Positions 1 to 7,671 of a DNA stretch of 42,374 nt are shown here, piece after piece; positions within the stretch are counted from its first letter, which is position 1, and the number at the start of each line of letters is the position of its first letter. The stretch covers positions 1 through 42,374 of the forward strand of contig NZVC01000016.1 of the NCBI GenBank assembly GCA_002701395.1, read 5' to 3'. The position numbers and the translations under genes are program-made. Under the pieces are notes generated by a model. It was not told the DNA's origin. It did no database searches and saw only the letters and a list, made by a program, of their open reading frames with translations. This stretch comes from Maritimibacter sp. (GTDB lineage: Bacteria > Pseudomonadota > Alphaproteobacteria > Rhodobacterales > Rhodobacteraceae).

Positions 1-472
1 CGGCCGGGGCGAAGGTTTTGTGGATGGTGGTGTGACCGACCCACTTCACGGCAACGTCGCGGCCATCCGCCGTGCGCACCATGTCGCCGGTCTTCAGGTC
101 CTCGACCGCACACATGCCGTCCGGCGTCGCGATCAGCGTGCCAGCAGCAAAGCAAGTGACGTCGTAGGTGTAGGGCGTGGTGGTGTCGACGGTGAGAACG
201 GTGGCGTCGGCGACCGACTGGATTTCAGTGAAAAGATAGTCGTCGCCTTCCACTTCGATCACCACGCCAAGGTCGGTGACGGTGCCTTTGAAGATATTGC
301 TGGTGTCGCCCGAACTGGCGATGCGGACATTGTCGCCAACCGCGGTCTCTTCGTCGAACGTACCGTCGGCCAGATCATCGAACGTGATGGAGAAGTTCGT
401 ATACCCGCCAGAAACCGTGAAATCGGTGCCATCGAAAGTACCCGAGTAGAACCCGGAAAAAGTCTGAGGCAT
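1..472 (-). CDS. Hint-domain protein, amino-terminal part (cut by window edge)
   Basis: Only the first 157 codons are inside the window; the gene runs off the left edge. Translation from the ATG at 472 starts MPQTFSGFYSGTFDG and continues as an acidic, Thr/Gly-rich, beta-type stretch of about 105 residues. A typical start of a Hint (hedgehog/intein) domain follows: Cys107 in CFAAGTLIATPDG, then the VEDLKTGDMV block at about 123-132. Proteins with this design (short acidic front part, then Hint) are frequent in Rhodobacteraceae, often as large secreted or surface proteins. Their Hint modules are thought to act in self-cleavage, but the natural role is mostly unknown. A good ribosome site (AAGGAG, about 7 nt upstream) supports the start. 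The carboxy half with the rest of the Hint fold cannot be seen. Confidence 0.8.
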   Translation of the reverse strand, partial: MPQTFSGFYSGTFDGTDFTVSGGYTNFSITFDDLADGTFDEETAVGDNVRIASSGDTSNIFKGTVTDLGVVIEVEGDDYLFTEIQSVADATVLTVDTTTPYTYDVTCFAAGTLIATPDGMCAVEDLKTGDMVRTADGRDVAVKWVGHTTIHKTFAPA

Positions 473-744
473 TTAAGTGCTCCTTGTGCTTCGGGATGGA
501 GCTAGCGCAATGATGACAAAGGGAAAAGAAATTAATATGTTCTTAGGAAATCGTGATTGACCCTTGGGTTGAGAACCGATTCGCGTAGCGGTTGAGGGCG
601 CTACGTCACCAATCAGTCCGCCCTTCAAAATCAAGGCCAACAGCAGCTTCGGCCGCTCCGGCCAAGGGCGATCGCGGTCCCGCGCTGGCAGCGGCCAGAC
701 GGTCTAAACTTCGATCCTCATAGCCAGATCACCGGCGGGCGACG

Positions 745-1449
745 TCAATCCGGCGCCAGCATGTATCCAGCCCCGCGCACCGTCTGCAGATAGCGCGGCT
801 GCTTTGGGTCGGCCTCCAGCTTGCGGCGCAGGCGGGTGATCTGGACGTCGACCGCGCGCTCCTGCGCCTGACCGCGGTCGCGGCCAAGATCCTCGACCAG
901 CTTGGCGCGGCTGACCGGCTCTCCCGGCTGGGTCGAGAAGATCTTCATAAGCTGCGCCTCTGTCGCGGTCAGCCGGATCGGCTCGTCGCCGTGCCACATC
1001 TCGCCCCGGTCCACGTCGTACCGGATTTCACCCAGCTTCAGATATTTCGGCCCCTCGCCGTTCTCGGTGGGGGCCGATGGGACGCGCCGCAGGATCGCGT
1101 TGATCCGCAACAGCAGTTCCTTCGGCTCGAACGGCTTGGCCAGATAGTCGTCGGCCCCGGCCTCCAGCCCGGCGATCCTGTCCTCTGTCTCGCCCTTGGC
1201 GGTCAGCAGCAGGATCGGCGTCGTCAGCGCCTCGCGCAGGGACCGGGTCAGCGATACGCCATCCTCGCCCGGCATCATGACGTCCAGCACCAGCATGTCG
1301 AATTCCAGTCCCGACAGCAGGCGGCGGGCCTGCGCCGCGTCGCGCGCGGCGGACACAAGAAAGCCGTGGCGGATCAGGAATTTCTGCAAAAGGTTCCGGA
1401 TCCGCTCGTCATCGTCGACGATCAGCAGGTGGGCGTCCGGCGCCGTCAT
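745..1449 (-). CDS. petR: OmpR-family response regulator, PetR-like
   Basis: A 234-residue two-component response regulator. The receiver domain (about 6-120) has the acidic pocket Asp12-Asp14, phospho-acceptor Asp56 in LVLDVMMPGEDG, Thr83 and Lys105 in LAKPFEP. An OmpR/PhoB winged-helix DNA-binding domain follows (about 137-232), ending in RRKLEADPKQPRYLQTVRGAGYML. Its start codon overlaps the stop of the upstream MarR gene (ATGA), so the two are translationally coupled. The same MarR/response-regulator pair is known as PetP/PetR in Rhodobacter capsulatus, where petR was found upstream of the cytochrome bc1 operon and is needed for growth. Here the neighbour is ilvE and no histidine kinase is nearby, so the phosphodonor is unknown. 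The symbol rests on family and gene order, not alignment. Confidence 0.85.
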   Translation of the reverse strand: MTAPDAHLLIVDDDERIRNLLQKFLIRHGFLVSAARDAAQARRLLSGLEFDMLVLDVMMPGEDGVSLTRSLREALTTPILLLTAKGETEDRIAGLEAGADDYLAKPFEPKELLLRINAILRRVPSAPTENGEGPKYLKLGEIRYDVDRGEMWHGDEPIRLTATEAQLMKIFSTQPGEPVSRAKLVEDLGRDRGQAQERAVDVQITRLRRKLEADPKQPRYLQTVRGAGYMLAPD

Positions 1450-1958
1450 GTGCCGGACTCTTTCAGCCGGTTGAAGTGTCGCCGCATCTCGGGATCCATC
1501 ATCGCCTCCAGCACCGTGCGGAACCCGGCGACGGCCTCCGGCCCCGCGTGCCGGAAGGCGTCGCGCATCCGCGCCCTCTGCGCCGTCGACAATTTCGCCT
1601 CCAGCGCCTCGCCCTTCTCGGTGAGGTACAGGTGCCGCTCGCGCTTGTCACGCGCGCCGATCCTGCTTTCGACCAGCCCGTCCTCGATCAGGGTGCGCAA
1701 AACCCTGTTCAGGGACTGTTTCGTCACGCCAAGGATGTGAAGCAGGTTGTTTACCGTGGTCCCCGGCGCGCGATGGATGAAGTGGACCGCCCGGTGATGC
1801 GCCCGGCCATATTCAAGATCGCCAAGGATGCGGTCGGGATCCGCCGTAAAGCCGCGATAGGCGAAATACATCGCCTCGATCGCCTTGCGAAGCTGTTCGT
1901 CCGTCAGGAAAAGGAGACTTTCGCCCCCCGGCGCAGCCGCGCCACCGCCTTCTGCCAT
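1446..1958 (-). CDS. petP: MarR-family transcriptional regulator, PetP-like
   Basis: A 170-residue MarR-type winged-helix regulator. The DNA-binding region is about 60-120: HRAPGTTVNNLLHILGVTKQSLNRVLRTLIEDGLVE is the helix-turn-helix, and the wing follows with the DKRERHLYLTEKG signature. A Gly/Ala-rich tail of about 15 residues precedes the first helix. It is the first gene of a two-gene operon with the response regulator, overlapping it by four bases. It is divergent from ilvE, and the 170-bp intergenic region contains an exact dyad at 2065-2083 and a TTGACA box at 2015-2020. The R. capsulatus homologue pair PetP/PetR is the basis of the name. The ATG start has only a weak ribosome site (GGACGGAT). 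Confidence 0.85.
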   Translation of the reverse strand: MAEGGGAAAPGGESLLFLTDEQLRKAIEAMYFAYRGFTADPDRILGDLEYGRAHHRAVHFIHRAPGTTVNNLLHILGVTKQSLNRVLRTLIEDGLVESRIGARDKRERHLYLTEKGEALEAKLSTAQRARMRDAFRHAGPEAVAGFRTVLEAMMDPEMRRHFNRLKESGT

Positions 1959-2064
1959 AGATCCGTCCGTCGTTCACAATCTGCTTTCAGACTAGGCATT
2001 TTATGTCAGCCTTGTTGACATTCCAAGAGCCGACTGGTACCGAATCGCAGATTTTGCGCAACTT

Positions 2065-2083
2065 TATGTCCGATGCGGACATA
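2065..2083. promoter_or_regulatory. Perfect dyad in the petP/ilvE intergenic region
   Basis: TATGTCCG-ATG-CGGACATA is an exact 8-bp inverted repeat with a 3-bp centre, 46 bp before the ilvE start. It could be an operator for the divergent MarR-type regulator (PetP) or another dimeric regulator, or an RNA hairpin in the ilvE leader. No T-run follows, so it is not a terminator. The regulator that binds is inferred, not shown. Confidence 0.5.
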
Positions 2084-2128
2084 TCCCACGCAATTTCCGA
2101 ACCGACAGCGCAATGGAAGGATAGAACA

Positions 2129-2998
2129 ATGGCTGGCGCTTATGATAACCGCGATGGCTACATTTGGATGGACGGGAAGCTTGTGCCGTGGCGCGACGCG
2201 AACGTACACGTCCTGACCCATGCCCTTCACTATGCGTCGTCGGTGTTCGAGGGCGAGCGCTGCTACAACGGCAAGATCTTCCTTGGCCGCAAGCATTCCG
2301 AGCGACTTCTGTTCTCCGGCCGCGAGCTGGATATGGAAATCCCCTATACAGTCGACCAGATCGAGGAAGCGAAATACGCGACGCTGAAGGCCAATAACCT
2401 GACCGACGCCTACGTTCGGGCCGTCGCATGGCGCGGCGCGGGCGAAGACATGGGCGTCAGCTCGGCCAAGAACCCCGTCCGCATGGCCGTGGCCTGCTGG
2501 GAATGGGGCGCGTACTACGGCGACTCGAAGTTCAAGGGCGCGAAGCTGGACATCTCGAAGTGGAAGCGTCCGTCGCCCGAAACGATCCCGGTGCACGCGA
2601 AGGCCGCTGGCCTGTACATGATCTGCACCGCGTCCAAGCACGCGGCCGAAGCCAAGGGCTGCTCTGACGCGCTGTTCATGGATTATCGCGGCTACGTGGC
2701 CGAGGCGACCGGCGCGAATATCTTCTTCGTCAAGGACGGCGAGGTTCACACCCCTTTGGCCGACTGCTTCCTGAACGGCCTGACCCGTCAGACCGTGATC
2801 GGCATGTTGAAGGATAAGGGCATCACCGTCCACGAGCGTCACATCGAACCCGACGAGATGGAAAGCTTCCAGCAGTGCTGGCTGACCGGCACCGCGGCAG
2901 AGGTCACTCCCGTCGGCCAGATCGGCGACTACACCTTCGAAGTCGGTGAACTGACGAAAGAGATCGCGACGGATTACGAAAAGCTCGTCCGCTCGTAA
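2129..2998 (+). CDS. ilvE: Branched-chain amino acid aminotransferase
   Basis: A 289-residue class IV, PLP-dependent aminotransferase that moves the amino group between glutamate and the 2-oxo acids of leucine, isoleucine and valine in the cytosol. The family pattern is clear: FEGERCYNG near residue 40, the PLP lysine Lys158 in VHAKAAGLYM, the block GYVAEATGANIFFVKDG, and the PLP phosphate-binding loop around GLTRQTVIGML. The frame is open back to 2003, but I chose the ATG at 2129 because an AAGGA ribosome site lies 8 nt upstream and family members begin at this point. The gene is alone in its unit and ends at a strong terminator. It is divergent from petP-petR. Confidence 0.95.
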   Translation: MAGAYDNRDGYIWMDGKLVPWRDANVHVLTHALHYASSVFEGERCYNGKIFLGRKHSERLLFSGRELDMEIPYTVDQIEEAKYATLKANNLTDAYVRAVAWRGAGEDMGVSSAKNPVRMAVACWEWGAYYGDSKFKGAKLDISKWKRPSPETIPVHAKAAGLYMICTASKHAAEAKGCSDALFMDYRGYVAEATGANIFFVKDGEVHTPLADCFLNGLTRQTVIGMLKDKGITVHERHIEPDEMESFQQCWLTGTAAEVTPVGQIGDYTFEVGELTKEIATDYEKLVRS

Positions 2999-3020
2999 GC
3001 GACAGGACACGGTTTTTGGA

Positions 3021-3046
3021 AAGGGGCGCCGCGGGCGCCCCTTTTT
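3021..3046 (+). terminator. Intrinsic terminator after ilvE
   Basis: A perfect 10-bp GC-rich stem (3021-3030 with 3034-3043, loop GCG) runs straight into a TTTTT tract, 22 nt after the ilvE stop codon. Confidence 0.92.
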
Positions 3047-3147
3047 CGTTGTGCCCTATCGCCCCTAAATCATGCTGCGCGGGTCAGATTGCTGCCCGAA
3101 AGTGCGGCTAGCCACGGGACAACAGCCCATGACCCGAAAGGCCGGCC

Positions 3148-4311
3148 ATGTCTCCTGTCCAGCTCTTCCTGGCATTCGCCGCCATGTGCGGCGCAGTCGT
3201 GTTTTTGTCGTTGATGCCAGACGAAAGCGGCGGCTCGGACGGCGTTGTCGACCTGATGGCGGAAGACGGGATCGCGTCCCAGATCTTCGGCGGCGGCCTG
3301 ACCGCAGCCACGCCCAGCGACGATACCGAGAACGAGACCGACCCGAACAAATTGCGCAGCGCCGACTTCTACGGGTGGAAAGCGAAGGACTACGGCGTCG
3401 CGGCCTACGGCGACTCTATCCTGCACCTGAACACGATCGTCGAGGACTATCCCCGCGGTCTTCAGTATCCTGCCAGCTACCGGTTTGCCGGGTTCGACCC
3501 GTCCTGCACGCCCCGCCCGCCCCGCGAGGACGAGGTAATCGCCAATGTCAGCGTCGGATACGGCGACCGCCCTTCGGGCCTTCAGGCGTTCGACACCGAC
3601 GCGCTGATCAAGGCAAGCCTGTCGTGGCTGGAGCGCAAGTACAAAGGCTCGGCCAACCTGACGCCCTCGCAGTTGGTGCCCGACCGCGACGGCATGGCGA
3701 TCATCGACGTGATCGTTACAGACACCAGCGCGCCGCAGTACCTTGTCCTGCAACACTGGATGTCCGACGTGCTGTGGAACGTGATGCTCGCGCCGGGCGT
3801 CGAGGTATCGCACATAGCCGTGGTCGGTCCGGGCGGCGCACTGAACCCCCCTTGGGGCGACTACGACATCCAGTTCCTGTCGACCCGCGCCGCGGACTGC
3901 GTGCCCCGCGTCGCGCGCACGCCGCGCCCGACCTGGGAAATGGTCTCTCGCCCCGGCGCCGGGCAGATGTCCCAGGATTACCTGGCCGAGGCGCGGGCGG
4001 CGTACGACAATTATACCGCTTGGTTCCTGACCCATTTCGACAACTTCGCCGAGTCGAACGTTGTCGGCTTCTACGTCACCAAGCACGTCCTCGTCGGCCC
4101 GGTGCCCACAACGCCGATCCCCTATCGCGCGCTGGAAGGGGCAGAGGTTCTGGTGACCGAAAAAGACTATGTCTTCGTGTCGCCGCCTGAGGTGCGGGAC
4201 CCGTTCCTGATACAGGTGCAGTTGGACATTCTGAGCGACGCGGCAGGCGGCGATCTTGCCCTGCTGGCGCCCGCCCCAATGCAGCGTGAAAGTGGGGAGG
4301 CCACGCGATGA
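3148..4311 (+). CDS. Membrane-anchored protein of unknown function, first of an overlapping pair
   Basis: A 387-residue protein I do not recognise. It begins with one hydrophobic segment (about 3-22, VQLFLAFAAMCGAVVFLSLM), then an acidic linker (Asp/Glu/Thr-rich, about 50-66). A large soluble domain follows, so it is probably anchored in the inner membrane and faces the periplasm. It contains only two cysteines in the soluble part (in DPSCTPRP and AADCVPRV), which could form a disulfide. The end overlaps the next gene by 4 bp (ATGA), so the two are translated together and likely form a complex or shared pathway. There is no catalytic motif that I can name. The start follows a GGCCGG-type weak ribosome site; the hydrophobic amino end supports it. 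Confidence 0.75.
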   Translation: MSPVQLFLAFAAMCGAVVFLSLMPDESGGSDGVVDLMAEDGIASQIFGGGLTAATPSDDTENETDPNKLRSADFYGWKAKDYGVAAYGDSILHLNTIVEDYPRGLQYPASYRFAGFDPSCTPRPPREDEVIANVSVGYGDRPSGLQAFDTDALIKASLSWLERKYKGSANLTPSQLVPDRDGMAIIDVIVTDTSAPQYLVLQHWMSDVLWNVMLAPGVEVSHIAVVGPGGALNPPWGDYDIQFLSTRAADCVPRVARTPRPTWEMVSRPGAGQMSQDYLAEARAAYDNYTAWFLTHFDNFAESNVVGFYVTKHVLVGPVPTTPIPYRALEGAEVLVTEKDYVFVSPPEVRDPFLIQVQLDILSDAAGGDLALLAPAPMQRESGEATR

Positions 4312-5279
4312 AAAGCCGCCTGATCGTTTCCGCCTTCATTTCGGTGATCATCGGCATCCCCATACTGCTTGTGAACCTGTACGCCCTTGGCTCGTGGGAG
4401 AAATTCTCGCGCATTGAGGAGTTCTTCACCGACGGTAAACCGGCTGACTCCGGCCCGCCGGGTCCGCTGGGCGACATCGGCCTGTCGTTCTACGACATGG
4501 TCGAGGGTCACAAGGAACGGCGCAAGGCCGACGCGATCTTCGATCCCAACACGCCGACGCAGCACCGGCGTCTCTCGTGGAATGTCCACCTGACCGTGGA
4601 CGATGTTCTAAAGCCGGGCGAGACCCGTCCCGACCCCGAATTGGAACCGCTTTATCTCCTCGCCCGGGCGCCGACGCTGGCGATGGAGGTCTGCACCGAC
4701 ATGCTGGGCGATATGGCCAAGGGCTGTGGCTTTGCCGGGGCAGAGATCAAGCCCAACCGCGCAGGCATGCACAAGCTGGAACTCAAGATCGGTTTCCTAC
4801 CCGCCGATCCGGTCGGCGACACCAGCCACATCGCCACCGCTTCGCTGGAGACCGAGATCCTGTCGCTGGAAGAGCGCGTCCACGACAGGCAGGCCGTTGC
4901 ACCCGAAGACCGCGCCGCCGTTCGCGCGGCGTTCCGCCAGCTTGCCCGCGACGACTGCGCCGCGCTGCGCGAGAAGGTCGGAAGCTGCGTGATAACCGCG
5001 CTGCACATCAACGAACGGCCGACGACACACGGCGATGGCATGTGGTGGCTAAGCGCGACCGCGACCCTCACGTGGCTGAAATCCGACCCTACGGCCGAGG
5101 CCGACCTTGCGGCGCTCGACGCCGAATCCTCGGGCCTTGCCGGGCTGCTCAATAGCATCACCGGCGGTGGCGCCGCGGCGGCCGGTCCGGCCGAAGACTC
5201 TGCGCCCGTGGTGCTGAATGGCGGCGGCGCCTTCAAGAACGCCAGTGGCAACAGCCGGTTCCAGAAAGTGGGCGAATAG
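4308..5279 (+). CDS. Membrane-anchored protein of unknown function, second of an overlapping pair
   Basis: A 323-residue protein of unknown function. It has a single amino-terminal hydrophobic segment (about 5-26, LIVSAFISVIIGIPILLVNLYAL), then a soluble, probably periplasmic region. Cysteines occur in pairs that may form disulfides (EVCTDMLGDMAKGCGF, and DDCAALREKVGSC). The tail is Gly/Ala-rich and low in complexity. The gene starts inside the stop codon of the preceding gene (ATGA), and its architecture (one membrane anchor, then a secreted domain) is the same. This suggests the two products act together at the cell envelope. It converges on the DMT transporter gene 9 bp downstream. Confidence 0.75.
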   Translation: MKSRLIVSAFISVIIGIPILLVNLYALGSWEKFSRIEEFFTDGKPADSGPPGPLGDIGLSFYDMVEGHKERRKADAIFDPNTPTQHRRLSWNVHLTVDDVLKPGETRPDPELEPLYLLARAPTLAMEVCTDMLGDMAKGCGFAGAEIKPNRAGMHKLELKIGFLPADPVGDTSHIATASLETEILSLEERVHDRQAVAPEDRAAVRAAFRQLARDDCAALREKVGSCVITALHINERPTTHGDGMWWLSATATLTWLKSDPTAEADLAALDAESSGLAGLLNSITGGGAAAAGPAEDSAPVVLNGGGAFKNASGNSRFQKVGE

Positions 5280-5288
5280 GCCCGCGCC

Positions 5289-6203
5289 CTAGCGGTCCTT
5301 CATCATGCTGCGCAGCTTGCCTTCGGACGCGGCACCGCGCCCAAGTTGCCGTTCGCGGAACACGATGGCCACGCCCGCCGCGATCACCAGCGCGGACCCG
5401 ATCAGCATCCCGACCGTCGGCAGTTCATCGAAGATGAAGAAGCCGATGACCAGCGCCCAGATCATCGAAAGATAGGTAAAGGGCGCAAGCGTCCCCGCGT
5501 CGGCAAAGCGGTAGCTCGATGTCAGAAAAATCTGCCCTGCTCCGCCGATCAGCCCCGCCCCGATCAGCCAGAACCACTCGATCCCCATCGGCATCACCCA
5601 TCCGAACGGGATCGTTGTCAAAGCCAGAAGGCTGGCCGTGGCCGAGAACCAGAATACGATCGCCTCTGTCCGCTCGGTGCCCGCCATCGCCTTGATCAGG
5701 ATCTGCGCGCAGGAGGCCAGCGCCGCCGACGCCAGCGTGACCAGCGCGCCCAGCCGAACCGCCCCGCCGCCTTCGAAGGTCAACTGAGGCCACATGATGA
5801 TGCTGACGCCGACCAGCCCCACCGCGACTGCCGTGATGCGGAACATGCGCACCCGCTCGCGCAGAAAGATCGCGGCGAAGATGACGATGAGGATCGGCGT
5901 GATGAACCGGATCGCGGTGGCTTCGGGCAGCGGAATATACTTCAGTCCAAGAAACCCAAGCCCCATCGCCAGCGACCCGGCGATGCCCCGCACAAGATGC
6001 CCGGGCACCGAATTCACCCGCAGCCCGGACGGCAGTTCGCCCTTCAGGGCAAGCCAGATCGCGATGACGGGAAGCGCGCAGAAGGCACGGAAAAACACAG
6101 TCTCTCCGGCGGGGATGCGGCCCGCGGCTTTCACGAAAGCGGTCATCACGGCAAAACACGAGATTGCCAGGACCATCAGTAGAATGCCGCGAAGGGGTTG
6201 CAT
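5289..6203 (-). CDS. EamA/DMT-superfamily transporter
   Basis: A 304-residue integral membrane protein with ten predicted membrane segments in two repeated halves of five (EamA repeats, about 5-135 and 145-285). Recognisable features are FVKAAGRIPAGETVFFRAF in the first half and LAPFTYLSMIWALVIGFFIFDELP in the second, both typical of drug/metabolite exporters of the RhaT/YdcZ/EamA type. It should move a small metabolite across the inner membrane; the substrate cannot be read from the sequence. The longer frame would begin with TTG at 6221. I prefer the ATG at 6203, which gives the usual family start just before the first membrane segment. It ends in a short basic cytosolic tail. Confidence 0.88.
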   Translation of the reverse strand: MQPLRGILLMVLAISCFAVMTAFVKAAGRIPAGETVFFRAFCALPVIAIWLALKGELPSGLRVNSVPGHLVRGIAGSLAMGLGFLGLKYIPLPEATAIRFITPILIVIFAAIFLRERVRMFRITAVAVGLVGVSIIMWPQLTFEGGGAVRLGALVTLASAALASCAQILIKAMAGTERTEAIVFWFSATASLLALTTIPFGWVMPMGIEWFWLIGAGLIGGAGQIFLTSSYRFADAGTLAPFTYLSMIWALVIGFFIFDELPTVGMLIGSALVIAAGVAIVFRERQLGRGAASEGKLRSMMKDR

Positions 6204-6271
6204 AGGCGCCGGAATTTCCAAATCCCGGTTTAGCTAGCAGACCCCTTCAGAAATGCCCATAGCGACCCGTA

Positions 6272-6469
6272 TCAGGCCAGATAACCGCGGTCGATCCGCA
6301 GGAACTGCTTCACGATGGACGCGTCGGTGCGCCCCTTGCGGCCGCGGCGCGACAGCATCCGGATATTCGGGTGCGATGCCTCTCCGGCGCGGATGCGGTC
6401 AAGACGGGTGAAAGCCTTCATACGGCCCGGCGTCTGGATGCGTTCGTGGTCGAGTTGTTTCCTGGACAT
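6272..6469 (-). CDS. Small basic protein of unknown function
   Basis: A 65-residue, strongly basic protein (rich in Arg and Lys, e.g. RMLSRRGRKGRTDASIV) with no membrane segment and no cysteine. I do not recognise it. It is likely a real gene: the ATG is preceded at 7 nt by AAGGAGGA, one of the strongest ribosome sites in the window, and the frame fills the gap between queG and the DMT gene. The charge suggests nucleic-acid or ribosome contact, but this is inference only. Confidence 0.6.
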   Translation of the reverse strand: MSRKQLDHERIQTPGRMKAFTRLDRIRAGEASHPNIRMLSRRGRKGRTDASIVKQFLRIDRGYLA

Positions 6470-6546
6470 GCGAGTCTCCTCCTTTTCGCCTTGCCCACCA
6501 TGTAAGGTCTCATGACCTTAGGAAAACCACCCCGCGCGGCGCAAAC

Positions 6547-7590
6547 TCAAACTTTGTGCAAACGCTCAACTGCCCAGCGCGCAGCCTCGCGGACCGTCTC
6601 GTCGGCGTCGTCGGTCAAGGCACGCGCGGCGGGGATCAACCGGGGCAGACCGGAATTCCCGATGGCATACAGCACGTTACGCACGAAACGGTCGCGCCCG
6701 ATCCGCTTGATCGGCGATCCGGAAAACCGCTCGCGAAAACCGGCATCGTCCAGTTTCACCAGCGTTTCCAGGTCGGGCGCCACAAGATCCGGCCGCGCGG
6801 ACAGCTTCGCATCGCGCCCCGTCTGCGCGAATTTGTTCCAGGGACAGATCGCAAGACAGTCGTCGCAGCCGTAGATCCGGTTGCCCATCCGTTCGCGCAA
6901 TTCCACCGGGACCGGCCCCCGATGCTCGATCGTCAGGTAGGAAATGCAGCGCCGCGCATCCAGTTGGAACGGCGCCGGGAAGGCGTCCGTGGGGCAGATG
7001 TCCAGACAGGCGGTGCAGGATCCGCATTTCTGCGCTTCCGGGGCATCGGGCGGCAACGCGGCGGTCGTGAAGATGGCGCCAAGAAAGAACCAGTTGCCCA
7101 GATCGCGCGACAGAAGGTTCGTGTGCTTGCCCTGCCAGCCCAGCCCCGCCGCCTGCCCCAGCGGCTTCTCCATCACCGGCGCGGTGTCGACGAAAACCTT
7201 GATCTCGGGCGTGCCGCCACCGGCCTCGATCAGCCAGCGACCCAGCCGCTTCAGCCGCTTCTTGACCACGTCGTGATAATCGCGCCCCTGCGCATAGACC
7301 GACACCGCGCCACGATCCGACCGGTCGAGAACCTCCAGCGGATCGGTCTCGGGCGTGTAGGGTTCGGCCAGCATGATGATCGACCGCGCCTCGGGCCACA
7401 GGGCTGCCGGATCGCCGCGCCAGTTCATGCGCTCGGCCATCCACGCCATCTGGCCGTGGTACCCGGCATCGACGAACTCAGCGAGACGCCCGGCGATCTC
7501 GGGCACCGCGTCGGGCGTCGTGATCCGGCACTTGGCGAAGCCCTCGGACCGCGCCTGCGCCACCAGCCGCGCTTTCAGATCGGGGGACAC
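6547..7590 (-). CDS. queG: Epoxyqueuosine reductase
   Basis: A 347-residue iron-sulfur enzyme that reduces epoxyqueuosine to queuosine in the wobble position of tRNAs, the last step of queuosine synthesis; it uses cobalamin. The two [4Fe-4S] motifs are intact: [16 protein letters not shown] and [15 protein letters not shown]. The front half carries the cobalamin-binding DUF1730-type domain ([27 protein letters not shown]). The tail is HEAT-like ([21 protein letters not shown]) and contacts tRNA. The frame continues upstream to a TTG at 7635, but that stretch is made of an intergenic repeat. I therefore chose the GTG at 7590, giving [18 protein letters not shown], which matches the usual family start. 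Confidence 0.93.
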   Translation of the reverse strand: MSPDLKARLVAQARSEGFAKCRITTPDAVPEIAGRLAEFVDAGYHGQMAWMAERMNWRGDPAALWPEARSIIMLAEPYTPETDPLEVLDRSDRGAVSVYAQGRDYHDVVKKRLKRLGRWLIEAGGGTPEIKVFVDTAPVMEKPLGQAAGLGWQGKHTNLLSRDLGNWFFLGAIFTTAALPPDAPEAQKCGSCTACLDICPTDAFPAPFQLDARRCISYLTIEHRGPVPVELRERMGNRIYGCDDCLAICPWNKFAQTGRDAKLSARPDLVAPDLETLVKLDDAGFRERFSGSPIKRIGRDRFVRNVLYAIGNSGLPRLIPAARALTDDADETVREAARWAVERLHKV

Positions 7591-7600
7591 GCCTGCGCTT

Positions 7601-7658
7601 CTTCTCTTTCCAAATACCTCGGGGGAGTCGCCCAAGGGGCGACGGGGGCAGAGCCCCC
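7601..7658 (-). repeat. Palindromic intergenic repeat, copy A
   Basis: Read on the minus strand: a GGGGGC/GCCCCC hairpin (loop TCT), then GTCGCCC-CTT-GGGCGAC, then TCCCCCGAGGTATTT, ending near AAGAGAAG. The order and spacing are the same as in copy B at 41501-41561, whose second hairpin has a different stem sequence but is still perfectly paired. It lies between the glutathione transferase stop and queG, and partly overlaps the longer possible queG reading frame. Confidence 0.8.
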
Positions 7659-7671
7659 GCGACCGACCTTA

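Noticed and set aside
584..605. CGTAGCG/CGCTACG hairpin after petR
   Set aside because: A 7-bp stem without a T-run on either strand. It may be a terminator, but the evidence is too thin to list.
2003..2128. Longer ilvE start
   Set aside because: The extra 42 codons have no family match, contain the intergenic dyad and lack a ribosome site, while the ATG at 2129 has AAGGA.
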